In this document: positions 36,510-45,219 of the stretch, piece after piece
Position numbering within the stretch: the stretch's first letter is position 1
How the letters are laid out: each line of letters begins with the position of its first letter
Source of the DNA: Micrococcaceae bacterium
GTDB taxonomy: Bacteria > Actinomycetota > Actinomycetes > Actinomycetales > Micrococcaceae
Direction of reading: 5' to 3'
NCBI GenBank assembly: GCA_030452125.1
Contig: JAKDMV010000007.1
Span: 1 to 49,506 of the forward strand
Length of the DNA stretch: 49,506 nucleotides
The notes under the pieces: generated by a model
Database searches by the model: none
The model's input: only the letters and a program-made list of their open reading frames with translations
Told to the model about the DNA's origin: nothing
Made by a program: the position numbers and the translations under genes

Positions 36510-37652
36510 ATGAGCGAAACCGAGACCGACATCAAAAAGGGCCTGGCCGGGGTCGTCGTCGACTACACCGCCGTCTCCAAGGTCAACCCCGAGACCAATT
36601 CCCTGCTCTACCGTGGCTACCCGGTCCAGGACCTGGCCGCCCGGAAGAGCTTCGAGGAAGTGGCGTTGCTTCTGTGGACCGGGGAACTCCCCAGCGCCTC
36701 GGAACTGGAGGAGTTCGTCTCCTTCGAGCGGTCCAATCGTGCCTTGCAGGACAACGTCAAGGCCGCAGTGGACCTGTTGCCGTTGGATTGCCACCCGATG
36801 GACGTGGCCCGGACCGCAGTTTCGGTGCTCGGGGCCAACCACCCGTTGGCCGAGGACGCATCCCCGGAGGCGGAACTGGAAAAGGCCAAGTCGTTGTTGG
36901 CCCGTTTCCCCGCGGTCCTGGCCTACGACCAGCGTCGTCGCCGGAACCAGGACGTGGTCGCCCCGCGTGATGATCTGGACTATTCGCAGAACTTCCTGTG
37001 GATGACCAACGGAGAAGAAGCACCCGCGGAGGTCGTGGACGCCTTCCGGGTGTCGATGGTCCTCTACGCGGAGCATTCGTTCAACGCCTCCACCTTCACC
37101 GCACGGGTGATCACCTCGACCCTGTCGGATATGCATTCGGCGGTCGTCGGGGCCATCGGTGCCTTGAAGGGCTCCCTGCACGGGGGTGCCAACGAAGCCG
37201 TCATGGACACCTTCGAGGAGTTGGGCATCCGCAAGGACGAGACCCGCGAGGACGCGGCCATCCGCGCCAAGAAGTGGATGGAGGAGGCCCTGGCCGCCAA
37301 GAAGAAGGTCATGGGCTTCGGACACCGCGTCTACAAGAACGGCGACTCCCGGGTGCCCACCATGAAGAAGGCACTCGATGCCATGGTCGCCTACTACGGC
37401 CGCGCCGAGATCCTGGGACTGTATGACGGGCTGGAGTCCGCCATGGCCGAGGCGAAGGACATCAAGCCCAACCTCGACTACCCCGCGGGGCCGACGTACC
37501 ACCTGATGGGCTTCGACACCCAGATGTTCACCCCGTTGTTCATCGCCTCGCGTATTTCCGGCTGGACCTCGCACATCATGGAACAGCGCGCCAACAACGC
37601 GCTGATCCGCCCGCTATCGGCCTACAACGGCCCGGATCAGCGCGAGCTCTAG
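36510..37652 (+). CDS. prpC: 2-Methylcitrate synthase
   Basis: Condenses propionyl-CoA with oxaloacetate to 2-methylcitrate. The 380-residue protein is a citrate-synthase fold of the short bacterial type. Active-site motifs are SLHGGANEAVM (His), MGFGHRVYKNGDSR (His and Arg) and FDTQMFTPLFIASRISGW. AAAGGAG is six to seven bases before the ATG. It is the last gene of the gntR-prpD-prpB-prpC operon. Size and context favour methylcitrate synthase; residual citrate synthase activity is common in this family. Confidence 0.94.
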   Translation: MSETETDIKKGLAGVVVDYTAVSKVNPETNSLLYRGYPVQDLAARKSFEEVALLLWTGELPSASELEEFVSFERSNRALQDNVKAAVDLLPLDCHPMDVARTAVSVLGANHPLAEDASPEAELEKAKSLLARFPAVLAYDQRRRRNQDVVAPRDDLDYSQNFLWMTNGEEAPAEVVDAFRVSMVLYAEHSFNASTFTARVITSTLSDMHSAVVGAIGALKGSLHGGANEAVMDTFEELGIRKDETREDAAIRAKKWMEEALAAKKKVMGFGHRVYKNGDSRVPTMKKALDAMVAYYGRAEILGLYDGLESAMAEAKDIKPNLDYPAGPTYHLMGFDTQMFTPLFIASRISGWTSHIMEQRANNALIRPLSAYNGPDQREL

Positions 37653-37673
37653 CGCCGGATCTACTCTCCGGCG
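37653..37673. terminator. Candidate bidirectional terminator between prpC and epimerase gene
   Basis: CGCCGGA and TCCGGCG form seven-base perfect arms with a seven-base loop. It lies in the eight-base gap between convergent genes and extends into the epimerase stop codon. There is no U-run. Confidence 0.4.
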
Positions 37674-39205
37674 ACGGCGGTGTCGGCCCCCAACGGGGGT
37701 TCGGCACCGCCGTTCTCCGTGTCGGGGCCCCGGTGCTCGGCGGTCGGCCAGACCTGCGCGAAAAAGGGGTTCACGGCGGCGATCCGGTCGAAGTCCCACG
37801 GAGGTGCCTGGCATTCCGGGCACCAATGCCCCGCGCGGAGGACCAGGTAGGGGGTTGCCGAAAATTCGTGGCCGAAGGCGCACCGCCAGAAGGCCGGGGT
37901 ATGCAGCTCACCGGGTTCCAGGGACGACCCCAGATACTCGCCTCCACGGAACGCCGCGGCCGATTGCGCCTGGACGACCCCGAGTTCGGCGTCGGGGAGC
38001 TGGTCGTCGAAGCCGTGGCTGAGCGATCGTGGCGGGCCGGGTTCGCCGATCTCCTCCGCCCATCCGGGAATGGATTCCCAGTTTGTGCGCGTCCCGAAGA
38101 AGGCCGCGATGCGCTCGTGGTCGTTTCCCTGGATCCAGTGCAGAGGTCCTTCGGGCCTCCTGGCGATCCGTTTCATCAGCAGCTCCCTCAGCAGCCAGCC
38201 CGGCACGAGCCGCGCGACCCCTGCCTTCAGGTACCAGGAGGCCTGTGAAGCGACCTGGTCAAGATATTCCTCGAAGCCGTCGCGGCGGAATTCCAGGTGC
38301 TTTTCGAGGACGTCCGAGTCAAGGAACCACTGGCAATGGAAGTTCTTCAACGCGAACCACGAACGGCGGAAGAGTTTCCGGCTCGGGGGCAGGCCCAACC
38401 TGCTGAACACCCGGTCCAGGTATTCCAGGTACCCCACGCGGCAGTCCTCGCCACCACCGATGTTGTAGACGTGGCGCCAGAAGTCGTCTCCGACCCCCTC
38501 CTCGCAGGCGTTGGCCAACAGCCGGCCCGAGTCACGTGCCGTCACGAGCTCGAAGACGGTGTCCAACGGCTGGTGGAACAGGATCGGGTGCAGGAGGCTC
38601 AACAATCGCGGGATGCAGATGAAGGTCTGGCGCAGTGAGACCCAGTGGGCCAAGCCGGATTCCACGACGAGCCGTTCCGCCTCGATCTTGCTGACGGCGT
38701 AGTGGTCCCCCACCGCCGGGGCGATCGGATCCCCCACACGTCCCCAATGGATCGGCGGCAGCCTGCTGCCCGTCATCGCCACGGAGCCGATCGACACCAG
38801 GTGCACGGCATCGGGATCGGGTTGTGCCCGGATCGCCCGGAGGATGTTGATGATCGACCCGACGTTGATCTGATCGGTGGCCACCGGATCACGATCCGCG
38901 GCCGGGGAAATGAGGGCGGCCGCATGGAGGACGTAATCGGCTCCGTCGACCCCTTCGAGCACCGCGGCGTAGTCACGCAGGTCGCCCCAGATGATCCGGA
39001 GTCCGGGCATGGCCATGTAGCGCCGCAAGGCACGCCGGGCCCGGAGCGAATGCTGGACCAGTATCACGAGGTCGAACTTGTCCCGGCGTCGGACCAGTTC
39101 GGCCAGTGCGGCGGAACCCATCGATCCGCTAGCCCCCGTCAGGAAGACCGTCCTCTTCGGCACGGCGCGGCGTGTGCCCCCTGCCTGATGAGCCCCGACC
39201 GGCAT
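37661..39205 (-). CDS. NAD-dependent epimerase/dehydratase with C-terminal zinc-ribbon-like tail
   Basis: A 514-residue extended SDR protein. The N-terminal Rossmann domain has GASGSMG (24-30), the NAG-like AAAL site near 95-98, and the catalytic pair Y169 and K173 (YAVSK). The substrate region ends near 330. A further ~170 residues follow. The last part carries FWRCAFGHEF and GHWCPEC, so that C442, H446, C462 and C465 form a probable zinc ribbon, with aromatic residues around it. I chose the ATG at 39205 because AAGGA lies six bases upstream. It stands alone and convergent to prpC, so it is not clearly part of the prp pathway. Sugar-nucleotide or polyketide-type substrates are possible; I assign none. 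Confidence 0.75.
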   Translation of the reverse strand: MPVGAHQAGGTRRAVPKRTVFLTGASGSMGSAALAELVRRRDKFDLVILVQHSLRARRALRRYMAMPGLRIIWGDLRDYAAVLEGVDGADYVLHAAALISPAADRDPVATDQINVGSIINILRAIRAQPDPDAVHLVSIGSVAMTGSRLPPIHWGRVGDPIAPAVGDHYAVSKIEAERLVVESGLAHWVSLRQTFICIPRLLSLLHPILFHQPLDTVFELVTARDSGRLLANACEEGVGDDFWRHVYNIGGGEDCRVGYLEYLDRVFSRLGLPPSRKLFRRSWFALKNFHCQWFLDSDVLEKHLEFRRDGFEEYLDQVASQASWYLKAGVARLVPGWLLRELLMKRIARRPEGPLHWIQGNDHERIAAFFGTRTNWESIPGWAEEIGEPGPPRSLSHGFDDQLPDAELGVVQAQSAAAFRGGEYLGSSLEPGELHTPAFWRCAFGHEFSATPYLVLRAGHWCPECQAPPWDFDRIAAVNPFFAQVWPTAEHRGPDTENGGAEPPLGADTAVAGE

Positions 39206-39477
39206 CGGTGTCCTTCCGTTGAAAACCGTCCTTCCGCCTCGGGGCGGTCCCCCGGTGGCAGCTGGAGTCCGGGCATTGGACCGACACCCCCTTGCAGACA
39301 TCCTGCCCGAACCGCGGGCGTTCGGCCATCGACGACGATGATTGGTCGTTCGGGACGTCGCAGGGCCTCGAAAATGAGGAGTCAGGTCTCCTAGGTTACT
39401 TATCCACTAGATTATGAACGCCGCCCCTGGCTGCCGTCCTGCCGGGCCCGCCCGCGAAGGCTTGGTCCCGAGACGCG

Positions 39478-40035
39478 TTATGCCGGGGTGGGGAAATCGG
39501 ATTCCGTGGCAGGGGCATCAGGCATTGTGCCCTCCGGCCAGGCAATCGTGGCGAAGTGCGCCACCGATTCGTTGTCATCGCCCAACCGGACCAGGGCATC
39601 GAAGCGTTCACCACGGAACAGCCGGTCCAGCCACAGCGGGGAATCCTCCCACATCCGGTCCAACGGCAGGTGCCCGACCGGATACCAGCCCGGGAGGAGT
39701 TCGTCCGAGGCGGCGGCCATGCCGGAGAATTCCGTGGTCAGGAAGACCTGGCAGTCCATATCCGCCGCGGGGTTGGCCGGGAAACGGAAATAGACCCGGG
39801 CGGCAGGTTCCAGCGTGGCCGGATCGGTGAGCACCGAGGTTTCCTCGTGCAGTTCCCGTGCCGCCGCCTGGGCCGGGCTCTCCCCCGGCTCGATCTTCCC
39901 TCCGGGGGCCACCACGTGGCCGGCGCCGAAGCCCCGTTGCTTCAGCCCCAGGAGCACTTGGCGTCCGGTGAGCCCATTCAGGATGGGCAGGCACAGGACG
40001 ACCTGCACGGGTGGGGTTGCCGGTGTGGGTGCCAT
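39478..40035 (-). CDS. MutT/MTH1-like Nudix hydrolase
   Basis: A 185-residue Nudix hydrolase. The Nudix box is GKIEPGESPAQAAARELHEE (46-65), with the preceding GFGAGHVVAPGG resembling the MTH1 type that removes oxidised purine nucleoside triphosphates such as 8-oxo-dGTP. The C-terminal half has DMDCQVFLTTEF and WEDSPLWLDRLFRGERF, a stretch found in this MTH1-like group. It lies 18 bases after xerD on the same strand and may be its operon partner. Substrate assignment is inference. Confidence 0.82.
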   Translation of the reverse strand: MAPTPATPPVQVVLCLPILNGLTGRQVLLGLKQRGFGAGHVVAPGGKIEPGESPAQAAARELHEETSVLTDPATLEPAARVYFRFPANPAADMDCQVFLTTEFSGMAAASDELLPGWYPVGHLPLDRMWEDSPLWLDRLFRGERFDALVRLGDDNESVAHFATIAWPEGTMPDAPATESDFPTPA

Positions 40036-40053
40036 GATGTCGAAGATCCGTTC

Positions 40054-41043
40054 CTAGTGGTTTGCCCGGGGGTGCGTAGCGGCGTACACCTCGCGGAGGG
40101 TCTGGGCATTGAGCATGGTGTAGACCTGTGTGGTCGTCACCGAGGCATGGCCGAGCAGTTCCTGGACGACCCGCACATCGGCTCCGCCTTCAAGCAGATG
40201 GGTGGCGAAGGAATGCCTCAGCGTGTGCGGGGAGACGTCCTTCCCGATGCCTGAGCGTTCGGCGGCGACCTTGAGCACCGACCAGGCCGACTGCCTGCTC
40301 AACCGACCGCCCCGGAGGTTCAGGAACAGCCCGGGTGTTCCCTGGCCCTTGGCGGCCATGCCGGGGCGTCCCCGGATCAGATAGGCCTCCAGCGCCGCGG
40401 CGGCATAGGATCCCAGCGGGACCACGCGTTCCTTGGAGCCTTTGCCGAACAGACGAACGACCGCAGGACCATCGGCGGGGCGTTCCAGATGCAGGTCATC
40501 GACGTCCAGGCCCACGGCCTCGCTGATGCGCGCACCGGTGGAATACAAGAACTCCAGAAGTGCCCGGTCGCGGAGACCTGCTTCGGAGTCGGTGGGAACC
40601 GCCTCGAGGATCGAGGTCACCTCGGCAACACTGATGGCCTTGGGCAGCCGCTGCCCGGCGGCCGGGGGGTGCAGATCCGCAGCCGGGTTGTCGGTGGTGG
40701 TCCCCTCCAGGGCCCAGAACCGGTGCAGACCCCTCACCGCGACGACACAACGAGCCGCCGAACGGGCGCTGAGAGGGGCCCCTCCATCCGATCCGTCACG
40801 CAGGGATTGGGTGAACTCGGTCAAATGATGGCGGGTGATTCCCGTCGCGGACTCGATGTCCCGGCCGGCGAGAAACGTGGCGTAGCGCTGCAGGTCCCGG
40901 CGGTAGGCGGCCACGGTATTGGCCGCCATCCCCCGTTCGACGGCGACGTGCTGGAGGTAGGAGGCCAGCTCTCGAGCCAGCGGTCCGGGAATCCCCCCGC
41001 CGTCACCGGTGGCTGCCGGTTCCGGCGTCACGGCCATGGACAT
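40054..41043 (-). CDS. xerD: Tyrosine recombinase XerD
   Basis: Resolves chromosome dimers at dif together with XerC. The 329-residue protein has an N-terminal SAM-like DNA-binding domain (about 20-110) and a catalytic domain with R172, K201, H273, R276, H299 and nucleophile Y308. Motifs visible are STGARISEA, GKGSKERVVPLG, SPHTLRHSFATHLL and QVYTMLNAQTL. XerD rather than XerC or an integrase is supported by the order xerD - ADP-ribose pyrophosphatase - pyrG - recN, conserved in actinobacteria (Rv1701-Rv1696). Starts at 41043 and 41037 are both possible. It is not part of an integrative element: no att site was seen beside it. Confidence 0.93.
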   Translation of the reverse strand: MSMAVTPEPAATGDGGGIPGPLARELASYLQHVAVERGMAANTVAAYRRDLQRYATFLAGRDIESATGITRHHLTEFTQSLRDGSDGGAPLSARSAARCVVAVRGLHRFWALEGTTTDNPAADLHPPAAGQRLPKAISVAEVTSILEAVPTDSEAGLRDRALLEFLYSTGARISEAVGLDVDDLHLERPADGPAVVRLFGKGSKERVVPLGSYAAAALEAYLIRGRPGMAAKGQGTPGLFLNLRGGRLSRQSAWSVLKVAAERSGIGKDVSPHTLRHSFATHLLEGGADVRVVQELLGHASVTTTQVYTMLNAQTLREVYAATHPRANH

Positions 41044-41058
41044 GTGCTCACCCGATCC

Positions 41059-41724
41059 CTATCCCCCGGAAGCCCGCAGACGAGGGTGGGCCGTCCATGG
41101 TTCGTCGGCAGGGCGCAGGCCGGTGAAGTCCTGGGCCCTGGCGGTGGCCGCGGCCATGACCCCGGCAACCGCCGAAAGGTTGTGGATGTTTCCGGCCAAT
41201 ACCGCTTGGACGGCCTCGGCGAGCGGAACCCATTCCCACTGCATTTCCGCTTCTTCCTCGGTGCGTTCGAAACGCTGGCCGGCAGGAATCAACTGCGGGT
41301 CACGGGCCAGGTAGACGCGCAATGCCTCGCTGGAGGAACCCGGTGAATTGAACATATCCACCAGGACCTCCCACCGTCCGGCCGTCAGGTCTGCTTCCTC
41401 GGCCAGTTCACGGGCCGCCGCATGCTGGGGCAGCTCCCCCTCCATGTCCAGCAGTCCCGCGGGGATCTCCCATAGCTGCATGCCCACCGGGTGGCGATAT
41501 TGACGCACCAACAGGACCCGGTCCTGGTCATCCAGAACCAGGATCGCCACGGCTCCCGGGTGGGCGACGTAGTCACGCACCAGCGGTTGGCCACCTTCGG
41601 ACAGTTCGAAGGTGTCCTGCAGCACGTTCCAGATCCGCCCCGAATACACGGACTCGGAGTGGAGCACGCGGCGCCGACTGATTTCGTCTACCGGTCCCGC
41701 GTCCTGTCGCTCGGGGGTCGCCAT
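41059..41724 (-). CDS. ADP-ribose pyrophosphatase (Nudix)
   Basis: Hydrolyses ADP-ribose to AMP and ribose 5-phosphate. The 221-residue Nudix protein has the box AGLLDMEGELPQHAAAREL, then AEEADL, which contains one extra residue between the leading Gly and Glu, as in the homologue Rv1700. The N-terminal VRQYRHPVGMQLWEIPAG is typical of ADPRases. It begins three bases after pyrG's end and is followed by xerD at 15 bases, so the three are likely co-transcribed. Confidence 0.9.
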   Translation of the reverse strand: MATPERQDAGPVDEISRRRVLHSESVYSGRIWNVLQDTFELSEGGQPLVRDYVAHPGAVAILVLDDQDRVLLVRQYRHPVGMQLWEIPAGLLDMEGELPQHAAARELAEEADLTAGRWEVLVDMFNSPGSSSEALRVYLARDPQLIPAGQRFERTEEEAEMQWEWVPLAEAVQAVLAGNIHNLSAVAGVMAAATARAQDFTGLRPADEPWTAHPRLRASGG

Positions 41725-41727
41725 GGT

Positions 41728-43398
41728 CTATCGACCGGCTTTCTGGTGGTCCAGCCCCGCCTTGATCAGCCCGGCGAACAGCGGGTGCGGCCTGGTCGGA
41801 CGCGAGCTCAGTTCCGGGTGCGCCTGGGTGGAGACGTAGTACGGGTGCTTCTCGGCCGGCAGTTCCACGAATTCAACCAGGTCGCCGTCCGGGGAAGTCC
41901 CCGAGAAGACCAGTCCGGCTTCCTCCAACTGCTTGCGGTAGTTGTTGTTGACCTCATAGCGGTGGCGGTGGCGTTCGGAGACCTGCGTGGCTCCGTAGGT
42001 CGCGGCCACGACCGTGCCTTCGCCCAGGGTCGCGTCGTAGAGCCCCAGACGCATCGTGCCTCCCAAATCGCCCTCGCCGTCGACGATGTGCTGCTGTTCG
42101 GCCATCGTGGCGATGACCGGGTGCACCGAATCGGGCTCGAACTCGGTCGAGGACGCCTCGGCCAGGCCGGCGACGTTGCGGGCGTATTCGATGACCATCG
42201 ACTGCAGGCCCAGGCACAGGCCCAGGGTCGGCATGCCGGTTTCGCGGGCGAATTTCAAGGCCCCGAGTTTGCCGTCAAGCCCACGGATGCCGAAGCCTCC
42301 GGGAACACAGATGGCGTCCACCCCGTGCAGGGACTTCTTGGCTCCTGCCTCGGTGGCGCAGTCGTCGGAAGGGACCCAGCGGATCTTGACCCGGGCGCCG
42401 TTGGCGAATCCGCCGGCGCGCAGCGCCTCGGTGACGGAAAGGTAGGCGTCGGGTAGCTCGATGTACTTGCCGACCAATGCCACTTCGAGCTCATGGTCCG
42501 GGTGATGGACCGCATGCAGCAGGCGGGTCCATTGGGTCCAGTCGACATCCTTGAACTTCAGGCCCAGGGACTGCACGATGTAGGCGTCCAGTCCCTGGTC
42601 GTGGATCGTCACGGGGATGTCGTAGATGCTCGGGGCATCGGCGCAGTTGATGACTGCCTCCGGATCGACGTCACAGGTGCGGCCGAGCTTCTCCCGCATC
42701 TCAGTCGGGATTTCGCGGTCCGAACGGATCACCAGGGCGTCGGGCTGGATGCCGATCGAGCGCAATGCCGCCACCGAGTGCTGGGTCGGCTTGGTCTTCA
42801 GCTCGTGGGATGGGCCGATATAAGGCACCAACGACACGTGAACGAAGAACACATTATTCCGGCCGACGTCCTGGCGGACCTGACGGGCGGATTCGAGGAA
42901 GGGCTGCGATTCGATGTCTCCGACGGTGCCACCGATTTCGGTGATGATCACGTCGGGGGCGTCCTCCGCCTCGGACGGCAGCCGCATGCGACGCTTGATC
43001 TCGTCGGTGATATGCGGGATGACCTGGACGGTATCACCCAAGTAGTCACCGCGACGTTCCTTTTCGATGACCCGGGAGTAGACCTGTCCCGTGGTCACGT
43101 TGGCCGAACCGTCGAGGTTCTCGTCCAGGAAGCGTTCGTAGTGGCCGATGTCGAGATCCGTCTCGGACCCATCATCGGTGACGAAGACTTCGCCGTGTTG
43201 GAAGGGGTTCATCGTGCCGGGATCCACGTTCAGATATGGATCCAGTTTCTGCATGGTCACCGTGAGGCCACGTGCCCGCAGCAGGTGACCGAGGCTGGAA
43301 GCCGTCAGCCCCTTTCCGAGGGACGACGCCACACCACCGGTGACAAAGATCTGCTTGGTAGTTTCGGACCGGGACTTGGAAATTGTTCGCTGCACCAC
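41728..43398 (-). CDS. pyrG: CTP synthase
   Basis: Makes CTP from UTP, ATP and glutamine. The 556-residue enzyme has the synthetase domain ([20 protein letters not shown] at the N-terminus, ATP loop) and a C-terminal class I glutaminase domain with nucleophile Cys in LGLCLGLQS, plus His and Glu in AHPEL. I chose GTG at 43398 (MVQRTISKS). The ATG 18 bases upstream lies inside the apparent -10 element (43414-43419), so it would not be in the mRNA. The gene has its own promoter directly after recN's end. Confidence 0.95.
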   Translation of the reverse strand: MVQRTISKSRSETTKQIFVTGGVASSLGKGLTASSLGHLLRARGLTVTMQKLDPYLNVDPGTMNPFQHGEVFVTDDGSETDLDIGHYERFLDENLDGSANVTTGQVYSRVIEKERRGDYLGDTVQVIPHITDEIKRRMRLPSEAEDAPDVIITEIGGTVGDIESQPFLESARQVRQDVGRNNVFFVHVSLVPYIGPSHELKTKPTQHSVAALRSIGIQPDALVIRSDREIPTEMREKLGRTCDVDPEAVINCADAPSIYDIPVTIHDQGLDAYIVQSLGLKFKDVDWTQWTRLLHAVHHPDHELEVALVGKYIELPDAYLSVTEALRAGGFANGARVKIRWVPSDDCATEAGAKKSLHGVDAICVPGGFGIRGLDGKLGALKFARETGMPTLGLCLGLQSMVIEYARNVAGLAEASSTEFEPDSVHPVIATMAEQQHIVDGEGDLGGTMRLGLYDATLGEGTVVAATYGATQVSERHRHRYEVNNNYRKQLEEAGLVFSGTSPDGDLVEFVELPAEKHPYYVSTQAHPELSSRPTRPHPLFAGLIKAGLDHQKAGR

Positions 43399-43413
43399 GG
43401 GGTTCGAGCCTAT

Positions 43414-43442
43414 CATCTATTTGCTGGACGGGTTGTCGTCAA
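43414..43442 (-). promoter_or_regulatory. pyrG promoter
   Basis: On the minus strand TTGACG (43437-43442) and TAGATG (43414-43419) are 17 bases apart. The start of transcription would be near 43407, giving a leader of about nine bases before the GTG at 43398. This is a strong match for a housekeeping promoter. Confidence 0.65.
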
Positions 43443-43450
43443 TCTATCTC

Positions 43451-43474
43451 CCGGACGCTGGTATCCGCGTCCGG
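43451..43474 (-). terminator. Hairpin after recN
   Basis: CCGGACGC and GCGTCCGG are perfect eight-base arms with an eight-base loop. It lies five bases after the recN stop and just upstream of the pyrG -35. It lacks a U-run on the minus strand, so it may only partly stop transcription. Confidence 0.5.
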
Positions 43475-43479
43475 AAAAG

Positions 43480-45219
43480 CTATGTCACGAAGCTCGATAC
43501 GGCCTGACGAGCGCTTTCAAGCAATTCCTCCGCATGTGCCTGGGCCGTGTCGGAGTCTTCGGCCCCGGCCAGCATGCGAGCCAATTCACGGACGCGATCG
43601 CCTTCCTCGAGCCGGACGACGTCGCTGGCCGTGAAGCCCGCGCCTTCCTGTGCTTGGGCATCGGAGTTCTTGATCACGCGGATATGGCGCTGGGCGTAGG
43701 CGGCGACCTGGGGCAGGTGGGTCACCACGATCACCTGGACATGACGGGCCAGCATGGCCAGCCGTTTTCCGATCTCAACGGCCGCCTTGCCGCCCACGCC
43801 GGAGTCGACCTCGTCGAAGACGAACGTCGGAACCGGGTCGGTTTCGGCCAGCACGACCTCGATCGCCAACATGACCCGCGATAGTTCGCCGCCCGAGGCC
43901 CCTTTGCCCAGGGGGCGGGGAGCGCTGCCGGCATGGGGTTGCAACAGCATCGAGATCTGATCGGCCCCATGCCTGACCGGTTCCTCGGCGTCAGTGACTT
44001 CCACGACGAAACGGGCATCGGGCATCGCCAGCGCCATCAGCTCGGAGCTGACGCGTTCGGAGAGCCGCTGTGCGGCGTCACGGCGAAGGGCACTGAGTGC
44101 CGCAGCCTGTTCCGTCAGCCGCCCTTGCAAGCCGTCCAGCTGGGCCTGGAGCGACTCAACCCGTCCGGTGTCGTCCTGCAGGTCCATATGCCGCCTCCGG
44201 GCCGTCTCGGACCAACTGATGACTTCGTCGATGGTGGGAGCGTATTTCCGGATCAGCTGGTTCAGGGCCGAACGGCGTTCCTCGACCTCGGCCAGCCGGC
44301 CGGGTCCGTCCCCGTCCAAGGTGCCCAGGTAGCTACCCAGTTCCATGGACACATCGGCGACCAGGATGCCGATCTCGTTGACCCGGTTCCCGAGCGTCTG
44401 CAGCTCGGGGTCGTCATCGGCGACGAGCTCGAGGGAACGCCGGGCCACCTCGACCAGGCCGACGGCGTTGGGGTCCTCGCTGAATTCATCTCCACTGAGT
44501 GCCGCGTGGGCGGTGACGGCAGCAGAACGGAGTCCTTCCACGTTCCCCAGCTTCTGGGCCTCGGCCTTGAGTTCCTCGTCTTCGCCGGGCAGTGGTTCAA
44601 CGGCATCGATTTCCTCCAAGGCCAGCTGCAGGGATTCCGCTTCGCGGGCCCGCTCACGGGATGCGGAGGTGATCTCCTCCAGCTCCACGGACACGGCCTT
44701 CCAGCCATCGAAGGTCTCCTGGTAGGCCGAGCGCGCAGCGGCCAGCTCGGGACCGCCGAATTTGTCGAGGGATTCACGTTGGGCCACCGCACTGCGCAGA
44801 CGCAGCTGGTCGCTTTGCCCATGAACAGCCACCAGGTGGGAACCCAGTTCCGAGAGCAACCCGACCGGAGCGGCCGTGCCACCGACGGCGGCCTTGCTCC
44901 GGCCCTCGGCGCTGAGGATGCGCGCCAGGATCAGCTCGGCATCCCCCGCGTGTTCTTCAACCAGGGCACCGCTGTCTTCGGCCCGCGCCAAAGCCGGGCT
45001 ATCGGAGGGTAGACGCAATATTGCCTCGGCCACTGCCTGCTTGGCTCCGTGGCGGACGGCACCGGCGTCGGCCCGGTTGCCCAGGAGGAGCCCCAGGGCA
45101 GTGACGACCATGGTCTTGCCTGCACCGGTTTCGCCGGTCACGACGGTGAAGCCCGGATCCAGTTCCAGTGTGGCCCTGGTGATGACGCCGAGGTCCGAGA
45201 TGCGGATCTCCTCGATCAT
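43480..45219 (-). CDS. recN: DNA repair protein RecN
   Basis: An SMC-like ATPase of 579 residues acting in double-strand break repair. Walker A is GETGAGKT (29-36), a long coiled-coil region runs through the middle, and the C-terminal motifs are GKGASGGELSRVMLAI (ABC signature) and FVFDEVDSGVGG (Walker B). The family hallmark start is MIEEIRISDLGVI. It overlaps the NAD kinase gene by four bases (ATGA), so the two are translationally coupled, as in many actinobacteria. Confidence 0.96.
   Translation of the reverse strand: MIEEIRISDLGVITRATLELDPGFTVVTGETGAGKTMVVTALGLLLGNRADAGAVRHGAKQAVAEAILRLPSDSPALARAEDSGALVEEHAGDAELILARILSAEGRSKAAVGGTAAPVGLLSELGSHLVAVHGQSDQLRLRSAVAQRESLDKFGGPELAAARSAYQETFDGWKAVSVELEEITSASRERAREAESLQLALEEIDAVEPLPGEDEELKAEAQKLGNVEGLRSAAVTAHAALSGDEFSEDPNAVGLVEVARRSLELVADDDPELQTLGNRVNEIGILVADVSMELGSYLGTLDGDGPGRLAEVEERRSALNQLIRKYAPTIDEVISWSETARRRHMDLQDDTGRVESLQAQLDGLQGRLTEQAAALSALRRDAAQRLSERVSSELMALAMPDARFVVEVTDAEEPVRHGADQISMLLQPHAGSAPRPLGKGASGGELSRVMLAIEVVLAETDPVPTFVFDEVDSGVGGKAAVEIGKRLAMLARHVQVIVVTHLPQVAAYAQRHIRVIKNSDAQAQEGAGFTASDVVRLEEGDRVRELARMLAGAEDSDTAQAHAEELLESARQAVSSFVT

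Noticed and set aside
40054..41043. Tyrosine recombinase as the integrase of a mobile element
   Set aside because: Gene order (with pyrG, recN and nadK) and length fit chromosomal XerD. There is no att duplication and no phage gene beside it.
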